This document shows, piece by piece, positions 55,401 to 64,000 of a DNA stretch of 64,000 nucleotides; the first letter of the stretch is position 1, and the number at the start of each line of letters is the position of its first letter. Below the pieces are notes generated by a model that saw only the letters and a list, made by a program, of their open reading frames with translations, made no database searches and was not told where the DNA came from. The stretch comes from Rotaria socialis (taxonomy: Eukaryota > Rotifera > Eurotatoria > Philodinida > Philodinidae). The DNA lies in NCBI GenBank assembly GCA_905331475.1, contig CAJNYU010002043.1:1-64000 (forward strand). The letters run 5' to 3'. The position numbers were made by a program, and so were the translations under genes.

Positions 55401-56700
55401 GGTACGATTAATTAGTGTGATCAGTTCTGTACAACATTTACGGGGGAAAAAGCTTAATTAACTACAAAACGAAGAAGAAAATACCACATCATAATGAAGC
55501 AAGGTAGGATATATATTTTAGGCTAGTAGTTCTCTTTTTTGCAACTTTATTTTCTTAATACAGCTAAACATTTTAGATAGTTTTTCAAAAATTAATTCAT
55601 CTCGATCAGACTATTTCTTTTGTTAACTAAGTTACGCTTCATTTTCGTAGTGACAAAATGTTTTTGAGTTTTTGTTTTTAATTATTGATAAATCATATGA
55701 GAGGAGCTATTTTTGTCTTATCATTTTGGCCTAGTTTTTATAATCAACCAGTAGTAGAGTCATATGCAGAAAGAAAAAGCAATACGAATGCTTATCTTTT
55801 TGTGCTGAAAAGTTTGACTGGTTTCACCTGTCTTAACAACACGTTTCATGTATAGGATGGAATCATTTGCTTTTCGCAATTTATTTTATTTGATTCAAAT
55901 TACTAATGTTAAACTTTTTATGAGATCAATCATTTTCCATAAGTAAATTGGCATTGTATTATTATAAATGTACATCTATATGTTAAAACTCGATATAATC
56001 TACAATAAAATATGAGTTACCTTTAAGAACAAACAATTATAAAAAAAGCACACTTAAGGTATAATTTATAAGTTTGTCGATACTGACCTGTAGCAATAAT
56101 GCTTTCATACAAAAACAAAATACTAGCTTTAATCGAGGTAAAAAAAAACAAAAAGACAATATTCATGTATATGTAAGAGGCAATTAAAGACATGAATTGA
56201 TTTTTTATGAATGCACCTGAACACCCTTTTTTCCGGTAGTCTCATATGTGTTGGTATATGGTTGGTTAAATGATTCATACGGTTAACACCATTAATCATA
56301 ATATTTTTACGATTTATTTTTGATACTTCGTCTTTGATAAATCAACCAATGGACTACTCGATAATGTTGTTTTGTTGTTTATTTTTTTTTCCTTTCAACT
56401 CCAAAATATTCAAATTAGATTTGTCTTCATTTGCAATTTTATTTATACATTACGTAAGATCAAATATGTTTCTGTCAAGTTAACTTGCAAATATCAATTA
56501 TAATTTTCATTGCTTTTCGTATGTTTGAATATTCTAATATATATATATATGAATATTGTGTCACCTTCTAAGATACGATCATCTATATCAATTGATTATA
56601 TCTTCTTATAAATGTTATGGAAGTGGAGTTCATATATGTTCAGAAATAGTAGCCAGAAATTTCGAATGACGAAAAGAACCATCTAACCTTTCTATCATAG
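52499..56700. other. Long spacer, no gene recognised
   Basis: About 4.2 kb of AT-rich DNA. Three overlapping frames at 54288-54710 (60-104 codons) share sequence and show no motif or splice partner. A poly-A run near 54889-54902 is present. I found no repeat family or RNA gene in it. Confidence 0.4.
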
Positions 56701-56703
56701 TCA

Positions 56704-56794
56704 CGTGGCATACTCTAGAACATTCTATTTATAAGGTATATAAAGGAAACTGACACAATGAGCAGCCATTCCACAAATAGCAATATTTATGAAC
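56704..56794 (+). promoter_or_regulatory. Heat-shock-element / TATA / ATG motif cluster
   Basis: CACGTG E-box at 56702-56707, heat-shock-type repeat CTAGAACATTCTA at 56715-56727 (GAA and TTC in correct spacing), and TATATAAAGG near 56738-56747. ATG follows at 56758, opening MSSHSTNSNIYE, and then a GTATGT donor-like site at 56795. The spacing is that of a compact inducible promoter, but no matching downstream coding exon of any length was found. Confidence 0.35.
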
Positions 56795-57842
56795 GTATGT
56801 AGTTTTAACATATCTTGAAGATCATTTTGAATATTGTATATCTTTAGCATGAGAATTACTAATGAAAATAGAAATAGAATTGAAAAAATAAAATGACATG
56901 ATAAGCGATTAAAAGTAACGTATTTTTATACTGATTTTTCTAAGATATTCTTTGAATTGAAAATAATAGTGTTCTACTGTATGTGACTTTGGTGATAAGT
57001 CGTCATCAAATTAAACCAAAGTATTCGATGCATCATTACCTTGAGAGTATTTTTTTCTAGAAGAAGAAACGAAACGTTATGAGTATAACTCGTCATAAAA
57101 ATATATTGTCTTATCTATTGACATATTCTATTCTATGAGAGAGATAACCTTAAAGAAATATAAGACGCATGAAGAAGGCAAAGTACAGGTAGTTAATGTT
57201 CAGATTGTTTTTTTCCCGCAACTCGTTGAGAACTAGGGATAATTTTCATATGTTCTTTAATAAGTGTTATGACGTGTGTGTTTTTCTTTCTTTTATCCAT
57301 TCATTTTTCTTCCGTTAAATTGTTTGACGCAATGTTTATTTCTTTCATCATACTCATACTTATACTTGCATTCATCAATGAAACGTATATACTTCGCCTC
57401 AATTACACACCAAACATACATTTGATGCGCTAAGGACAAGTAGGACGAAGTCGCATAGGTATCTAATATTATATATTTGTCTGACGTAACTATGGTTGGC
57501 GAATAGAGTCCACCAGTAAATAATAAGGACTGCTAAATGAGTCATAGATATTTATAGTTTCGTAGGACTTTCTCAACGAGCGTAAGGAATATTATATTAT
57601 CTAATGCGCAACATTATTGCTTACGATCCTATTCGATGCATTTATCTAAGGTCAATGGATACGTTAACTAGCTTCTACTGGATGTCGTTATAAGACATGT
57701 AAAATTCTTCTCTTTCTCACTTTTACCCAAACAACGAGCAGACCTATTTACAATTTTTGTTTATTGATAGTAGCATTTGCATTTCTATCTTCTAGATTGT
57801 GATATACCGAAAATAAAACAATACTCGTTATTAACTATTGCA
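56795..57842. other. Spacer upstream of PP1-docking gene
   Basis: AT-rich; no gene of its own recognised. A short continuation (EETKRYEYNSS-stop) follows an acceptor-like TTTTTCTAG at about 57060. TATCTTCTAG near 57786-57795 could be the 3' end of a 5' UTR intron of the downstream gene. Confidence 0.35.
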
Positions 57843-58924
57843 ATGTCTCGTAAACCAATACTAACGAATGATAACGACAATATTGATGCTCCCTATTTAT
57901 CTAGCAGCCACAAAGTAATGCAATATTTACGAAGTTCACCACGTTCTGCAGTCAATACTAGGACTACTAATACTACTAATTTTAATTCTGCTAATGGTCA
58001 AAATGAAATATTTTCCTCTACGGATAATCCAGTTAACGGCATAGATGCATCTATAAATAATCAATTTTTCCAACATGCGCGTTCGTGTTCTGACAATTGT
58101 TCATCAGCATCTGAAATTGATCCATTATCACAAGTTCATTTCGACTTCAGTCCTAGTCTATCCGATCCTGGTGGATATCGCAGTGTACTTAGTTCAAATG
58201 CGTCTTCGTCCGGTGTATTTAGTGCCTTTTCTGATGTTTGTCAAGAAGAAAATACATTTAGTTCTCAGGAAGACTTGGAGTTTAACCTTGGGTTTGATCA
58301 GAGTGGCATTAGTGATGGAATTGAAGTAGCCGATCGTGACGATCTCGATGAAAATCAAGCAATTTCAAATAGGACTAGTGGTAAAATATCGAATAAACGA
58401 TAATACAAATCGATTCTTTATTGTTTTGCTTTATTTTAGATACGATCACATTACTAGATTTTGATGAATCAAATTTAAATGCACGCATCCATGAGTTAGA
58501 AGGACTCCTTCGTAAATCTAATAGTTCAACATCCATTAATAGTAATGGTGAAATTAATAGCGATGATATAATAATAGATAGTCAAACTAAAAAACAACAG
58601 CAAAAGAACAGTGCACCGTTCCTACATGATTCAACGTATACGTTATGTTCACCTGATCGTTTTGCTGCTTACGCCGAAGATGATAATGATAATAGTAGTG
58701 ATATCACTCCAAAGATTATTAGTAACCGTTCTAATTCATTAAGTATTCCTGTATTAAATAAGAAATCAGTGTTATTGGATAATCCACCAAAAAAAGTTGT
58801 TCACTTTGCCGATATGCTGGTAAGTTTTGCTTCAAATAGTATAGAAAGACCTTACAAAAGCAAAGTGTCTCATAATTTAATGTTGATCTGTTTAAAGTCA
58901 GAGCTAAGTTTAGAAGAGAACTGA
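57843..58924 (+). CDS. PP1-docking protein, PPP1R3-like N-terminal part, incomplete
   Basis: Exons are 57843-58380 and 58440-58819 or beyond. The 59 bp intron joins NRTSG to DTITLLDFD (phase 1). The spliced part is 306 residues: Ser/Asn-rich and acidic, with HELEGLLRKSNSST and, at 297-306, KKVVHFADML. KVVHF is a PP1-binding RVxF motif, and KK-V-FAD is the form found in the glycogen-targeting PPP1R3 subunits. A consensus donor (CTG|GTAAGT) follows directly. In PPP1R3 the next segment and a CBM21 carbohydrate-binding domain would come next, but none is recognised downstream. Without splicing the frame stays open to a stop at 58922-58924, giving 360 residues. An in-frame ATG at 57777 precedes 57843, but an acceptor-like TTCTAG lies between, so 57843 (MSRKPILTN) is preferred. 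Either truncated, or the remaining exons were missed. Confidence 0.6.
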
Positions 58925-60440
58925 GTAAAGTCAAAGAAAATGTACCAAAATTTTTAAATGGCAATCATATCATGATCCTACTCTCTTTTAAGGACTACAG
59001 AGTTAGATATTTTTTTCATACGCTTACCTCATAAATTTCTAAATAAAATCAAACTGAAATCGTTTTGATGCAAGTATGTCTTGACTATTTATCCGTAAAA
59101 CACGGGATTCTGCACGATGAGTAGCGTGGTGTGACACAACTCTCAAATATTTTTAAGTATATACTAAATGAAAGAGTATGTTGTTATGACAATTATCACA
59201 TAGAGCATTTGATTTTGGCCATTGATAAGAAATCGAAGATGACTCATCGGCTTATTTTTCATAACTATTTGCATAGTGAAAAATAGACATCAACAGGAAT
59301 ACTTCTCACCGAAAAATAGTTTAGATACGAAATATTTTGACCAACAGTATATTTCTTCAGTTTGAAGAAGTCAAATAGAAACTTGTTACATTCGTTTTTT
59401 TTTAAATTAGAAATATATCGTTTGAAATGTGGTGAACGACACATGTGTGAAAATAGCAGTTCGATAAAATCAGCTCAGCTTTCTTTGGAAATTACGTAAT
59501 TGTTTTTTTTTTCTTGAGAAACGAGGCCATTTTTCGATAAGATTCATGCATAATTTCAATCATTTGCATAAAATGCAATGTTTTCGAAAAAAAATTTTAC
59601 GACTCAAAAGAAAAATTAGTATGAAAAATCTTTTTTAATTAATATATACCTCGGAAAAGATGTTTTGAAACAAGAAGCGTCAAACAGGAACTATAAATTA
59701 AAATGACAAAGTCTTATGAATGTGTTATTTTTTATTTTTTATTTTCGATTTCTGTCATTGTGACTTTTTTGAACTAAATGTGCATCTTTTACTGATACCT
59801 CCTTTTAATCCATATCTTTCTAATTAGAATAAAACTAAACGAATCTATTGAGTATCAATATGTTATGGGGGAAAATATGTCAAATTACAGTTTTCACAAT
59901 TCAAAATATTTAGAAATAAAACCTTTCTTTAAAATTATGTCAAGATCTATGTCAAAATGTCGTATCTTCTCATTTGCGAACATAAAATCGAAAATTAAAA
60001 TATTTTAAATTAAATTCAAATCTTTTTCTTAGTTTGAAACTTCAATTCGAAAAATATTTCAAGCTTCAAATTTTCGTCTTTCATTTATTAAACACTAATT
60101 GAGAACAATTTTAATAAAATTGATATCTTCAGTTTTGCTAGTAACTATCTGCAATTTGTAGAGTTCGCTAAATATTGAATTTCATTATTTGTATTGAATA
60201 AGTTGTAATATATAGAGCGCGCTAAACTATTGTGTTCGTTTTTAAAATGTAATTTATGAGATTCAGTAGAGAAAAATGCTGCGATCAATATCATGATCTA
60301 TTTCTCTGAGGTTCATCATACAACCTATAAGGTATAGTCAAGATCTATTTACACTTTCATTCGAATGTTTTTTTATATCAACCGTTCTTTTGTCATTTTG
60401 ACGATCTTTGCTCGTTTATTATGACTAAAAATTCATCAAG
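58925..60440. other. Spacer downstream of PP1-docking gene
   Basis: AT-rich, with no coding frame over about 60 codons. Searched by eye in three plus-strand frames for the CBM21 motif WDNN-NY and for a GL-L-V block; neither was found. Confidence 0.4.
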
Positions 60441-60468
60441 AAAGAAACAACAGAAATAGAAATAGATA

Positions 60469-60764
60469 GTACTCATCTTACCTTTGACGCATCTTCCTTT
60501 ATTTCTATCCATTTCTTTTGCCCTTGCTCGTATTTTCTCACTAATATTTCATGAGTAAGAATTGAAAAAGCACGGCTCAATATGCATTTCTACTTTGATT
60601 TGAAAAATTATCATCTAAGCCAAATTGAACTCTATACCATATGTATTATGATCATTAGTTGGTCCAAAAAGTAAAAACAAGATAGAAATAAACTATATAA
60701 TACTCATTTTAACTTTGGCTCTGCTTCTGTTTACGTAGATCCATTCTTTTTTGCTCTTGCTCGT
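60469..60764. repeat. Diverged duplication of a 63 bp segment
   Basis: 60469-60531 and 60701-60764 share the order TACTCAT-TTA, CTTTG-C, CTTC, TCCATT-CTTTT, TGC-CTTGCTCGT. Flanking stretches ending in CATGAG-AGAATT also resemble one another, suggesting an old tandem duplication with a period of about 232 bp. A weaker third relative may lie near 60390-60415. Confidence 0.5.
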
Positions 60765-61018
60765 CTTTGTAATATTATATATTCATTATTCATGAGAGAA
60801 TTAGATTATTATTGATCTTCATATCCACATATTTCTAGAAATCAACTGAACTATGTGTTGATAATAAAAATTCGTCATTAACAAGCTATTTGTTTCTACG
60901 TATTCAATCGAATCTTTTAAAGCAATGAACTCTATATTAAAAAGAATCGCGTCACTAAGAAAATTAACTAATTTTCTTTACAAGAACTCTCTCTTCAGTT
61001 CTAAAAAAAAACCGTCTT

Positions 61019-61250
61019 CTACAAATTTCAGTAATTATTTAAACTTGAGAAATTGTTTATCATAAAAGAACTCACGTCCTCTAGAAATAGCAGCAATTAT
61101 TTAAACTTGAGAAATTTTTTATTATAAAAGATTAATATCCTCTACAAATAGCAGCAATTATTTAAAGTTAAAGAACTTTTATCATAAAAAACGTACGTCC
61201 TCTACAAATTGCAGTAAACTTAGTTAAGTCAAGATAACTTTTTAAAATCT
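61019..61250. repeat. Degenerate tandem repeat, about 61 bp period, four units
   Basis: Units start at about 61019, 61081, 61142 and 61202, each with CTACAAAT(A/T)GCAG-AATTATTTAAA-TT-A-GAA followed by TTTATCATAAAA and (A)CGTCCT. The period is 60-62 bp and the copies differ at several positions. It resembles a minisatellite or short satellite seed. No spacers of CRISPR type and no coding frame. Confidence 0.8.
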
Positions 61251-61538
61251 TTTTTTGAAATAAACTAATGCTGGCCAATTTTAAATCAAACGAAATTTTT
61301 CTTTCGAACTAAATTTTAAATTTCAATCGTTTTGAAAAAAGTCGAAATAATAAAATTTAAAATTAAATGAAATTTTAATGGTAAATTTAGTTAAATCTAT
61401 ATTCTTTATGTTCGCAAATAAGAAGTAACCAAAACGAACATACTCGTCATTCGCAGTTATCAACCGAGCATCTTTTTTCATATTATTTCTGTTCAGTTCT
61501 GAACGCTCTCTTCAAATCTATTCTAAGATTTTGTTAAC

Positions 61539-61632
61539 GGCGGAGCTAGGATTTTGCACTGGGATGGGTTTATGGGCGGCTAAAAATGACCGGAGGGAAC
61601 TTAATCCCCCTCAGTCACTCCATGGATCCGCC
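61539..61632. mobile_element. Short MITE-like element, 94 bp
   Basis: Ends GGCGGAGCTAGG (61539-61550) and CCATGGATCCGCC (61620-61632) are imperfect inverted repeats. The interior is GC-richer than its surroundings (GGGATGGGTTTATGGGCGG and CCGGAGGGAACTTAATCCCC). The GGCGGATCC-type ends are typical of small dispersed animal DNA elements. A GCGGCGTAACCAAGATTTTT sequence at about 13680 may be a related end. Confidence 0.5.
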
Positions 61633-63362
61633 ACTAGATTTTGTCTAATACAAACTGCCAGTCTGAAATTGAGTTAGATTTCATAGCATTTGACCCAATA
61701 AAATTTGAAAATTCTAATTTTATGTAAAATTCACGTAAAATCCGAAGCATTTTTAAAAATCTTTCATAAATTACGACTATGGTTTCAGAGAAGGTGAAAA
61801 ACCTGCTCTTGACTGTTCTATAGAATCAGCGGACAACTGTGTTCTTCACCAGGAAAAAATGTCATCTATCAGACCATGTACTAGGAATTGGTGCATCTCT
61901 TTATATCATGTTGAGATGAAAAATGAATAAAAACATCGAAATTCATTAGAAAATGAAAATAAAAATAAAAATTGTCGATATCCATGATAGGGGACAGCGG
62001 CGGCTCAGTCACACGGCTGATACTTCTGATTGAATTTCTCAATAAGATAAAGTTCATATAGAATCAAGTTAAATGACAGTACATGATTGAAGTAAAATTA
62101 TCTAGTATAAAAAATAGGATCATCAATATCGTATATCCCAGCTCAACAAGTGCGATCTGGCTACGACTGGGAATTTCTTGGCTTTTTTCTAGTGCTTTCC
62201 TCTCAGATTCGTTGATTTTTCTTCTGGATTCCACCGAAATTCAAGTGTTTCCAGAGCTCGAAACTATCCACTTGGCTGTATACAATAAATTGTGATTTTC
62301 TTCTCGATTACGTTAGGATCTTTTGAAACGATTTTTTTCCAGTGAATATCTTTGGTGCTGAAATAAAAATGAGGAGATTTATCAGAAGTTCTCTTATTAA
62401 CATACAAAAACTGTGCTATTAAAAGAGCGACGTTTTATATTTACAACTTATCTAATATATACTGAAGCTTACATATCATCTAAAACATTTCACTCTGAGT
62501 ATAGAAATTAAAATAAATATCATTATATAAACGATTGCATTTGTTTTATATACAAATAAATGAACGATAATCTTATCATCTTGAAATATATAGTAACAAA
62601 AAAAAACTGCTTGATACAATTAACAACTTTGTTTTCATGAGTGAGGCCACTTTACAGTATAACAATATACCTATAATCCAGTTCATCGCATGACATAAAG
62701 ATATTCTTCGTCGTATTAAGTAGATTATTTGTACAAAAGAGATATCTTCTTCCTATTCAGAAGTTGAAAGCTCTTTTTTCTGTAGATTTTCGGCAAGCAA
62801 TCATCTGCAAGAGAAAAACTTTCCATAGAATATCATAGATAATACATCGGAGCTTCGTATAATCTACTATCAACTAAAACAATCAGATTTAAATAGCATG
62901 TTCTTGTCTCTCATAAATATTTCAATAGAATCTGCTCATATCTTACGATTATTTTTCCAAGTCAAGATAACTTTTTGTCCTCAAGAAACATGACTGAAAA
63001 AAATCATTCTATTCTACTTTCATCCTATGAATATTAATGGTGAGTGGTTTTTAAATAGAATCTTTTCTTTCAATAATAATTTATTTACAATATCTAAAAA
63101 GTACCGATCAATTATGAATCGTGCACTGTCTCTAATTTTGCTACTCATAAATTTATGAATGAGACATTGTTTCATTACTTCTCTTATAATCATGTTATAG
63201 GGAATAGTCACCCAGTGACTATAACAATAATGGGGTTTCACTGTACGGACGAAATTTGGCAACATTAAGTTTATTAAACATATTCTTGGTAGCTGAGATT
63301 CAGAGCACAAACGCGAGACAACATTTCTACAATATTGATTCTATGTAAAGTTTTGATACTTT
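61633..63362. other. Spacer before the receptor remnant
   Basis: AT-rich, with frames of 70 codons (62083-62295, plus) and 96 codons (63020-63310, minus) that show no recognisable domain. The latter lies just downstream of the receptor pseudogene and could include its decayed 3' part, but this is not supported. Confidence 0.35.
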
Positions 63363-63999
63363 TCATTCACTCTCATCAAGTATGTTGAAAATTACCAGCA
63401 ATAGAAACTTCAAACATTCTACAACCGGATAAACTCTATTGACATTTACAAAGAATAACATGGTAAAAGCTCGATTAAGTACTTGAATTTGTTTTTGAAT
63501 AATAGTATCATTAGTACATGATGATACAATGTATCGAATCACAGAAAAAAAATAAGAAATCGGATAACAGTGAGACAAACATTGAGAATTTTGATTAAAA
63601 CCATTGCAGTTAACTTTTGTTCTAAATGTATATGTGCAATTGGTATATTTTTCTTAGCCACGTGACGAACATTACGAAAAGTTAATAAACCAAATAGACT
63701 CATAATAGTGACAGGCAAAAAACCATTCATAATAGGAACTCCAGCATATACTGTATATTTCGAAAATAGTTCATTATTCTCATTTGGCACACATGCTGTT
63801 CCATTGGTTCCAGAAAGTGGTAGTGCATCGTAATCGTAATAGATAAGAAATGGAATACCGTATAAAATAGAAATAACAATAGCCACAGTGATTAGACGCT
63901 GCATCAATTCGATACTGAAGCGTTGCCGAGATGTATGTAGTAATGTTGACATCAACTGATCAATAGCTGCAAAACAGATAATAATATGGGACATCAAAC
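63363..63999 (-). pseudogene. Rhodopsin-like GPCR remnant, 5' end outside window
   Basis: The frame at 63997-63539 holds TM3 with CFAAIDQLMSTLLHTSRQRF at its end. TM4 (ITVAIVISILYGIPFLIYY), an extracellular loop with an NGT sequon, TM5 (VPIMNGFLPVTIMSLFGLL) and FRNVRHVAKKNIPIAHIHLE complete it, followed by the start of TM6. The frame ends in a stop right after an eight-T run. A one-base shift in that run restores similarity (FFSVIRYIVSSCTNDTIIQK, then NRAFTMLFFVNVNRVYP in TM7). TM7 itself loses the expected ending and stops at 63363. The AIDQ motif in place of DRY is typical of the receptor family expanded in bdelloid rotifers. It is probably a pseudogene. A sequencing error in the T-run would explain the first break but not the odd TM7 end. 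Confidence 0.7.
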
Positions 64000-64000
64000 C

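Noticed and set aside
61019-61250. Possible CRISPR-like array
   Set aside because: The whole 61 bp unit is repeated with no unique spacers, and the genome is eukaryotic.
63020-63310. 96-codon minus-strand frame next to the receptor remnant
   Set aside because: No transmembrane pattern matching TM7 or a receptor tail; could not be linked by any splice or single frameshift.

Overview
The window looks like nuclear DNA of a bdelloid rotifer (moderate confidence). It is AT-rich. Its genes are split by mostly 49-77 bp GT-AG introns, with a few of 0.1-3 kb. The receptor remnant at the right edge carries an 'AAIDQ...ST' motif after TM3 that I associate with the rotifer-expanded rhodopsin-like receptors. 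All protein families recognised are metazoan. No tRNA, rRNA, CRISPR array or prokaryotic operon was seen. Exon coordinates were derived by hand from splice sites and reading-frame continuity, so they are models, not confirmed transcripts. Left third, plus strand: a two-exon seven-TM receptor (1144-2741), a complete ABCG2-type half transporter (4648-7411), and a small single-pass membrane protein (8632-9257). These are followed on the minus strand by a complete five-exon ER chaperone BiP/HSPA5 ending in KDEL (10866-13097). From 13.1 to 19.7 kb there is an island of mobile and repeat DNA: an 860 bp terminal-inverted-repeat element, a decayed PIF/Harbinger-like transposase flanked by related repeats, a 41 bp tandem duplication, and a large near-perfect inverted repeat with a CCGTA-rich core. 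Middle, minus strand: Mef2 (23444-25116, six coding exons, probably with a 3 kb 5'UTR intron), mitochondrial FAD glycerol-3-phosphate dehydrogenase GPD2 (29903-33048, twelve exons), a cholinesterase-like carboxylesterase with an intact triad and probable GPI tail (34668-36721), and a small tail-anchored protein of 97 residues (37706-38164). Right third, plus strand: a decayed coding tract (about 40.2-41.2 kb), the PP2A B56 regulatory subunit PPP2R5 (44479-48915, twelve exons), an SZRD1-like SUZ-domain protein with a long low-complexity tail (49929-52498), and the N-terminal half of a PP1-docking protein resembling PPP1R3 but with no visible carbohydrate-binding domain (57843-58924). A frameshifted receptor pseudogene on the minus strand runs off the right end. 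The genes do not form one pathway. Mef2, two phosphatase-targeting subunits, BiP, GPD2 and ABCG2 are mostly single-copy-type metazoan housekeeping or regulatory genes separated by 1-6 kb of AT-rich spacer. The most unusual material is the repeat island at 14.6-19.6 kb, the truncated PP1-targeting gene, the decayed tract at 40-41 kb, and a compact heat-shock-like promoter motif cluster at 56.7 kb that leads into no recognisable gene.
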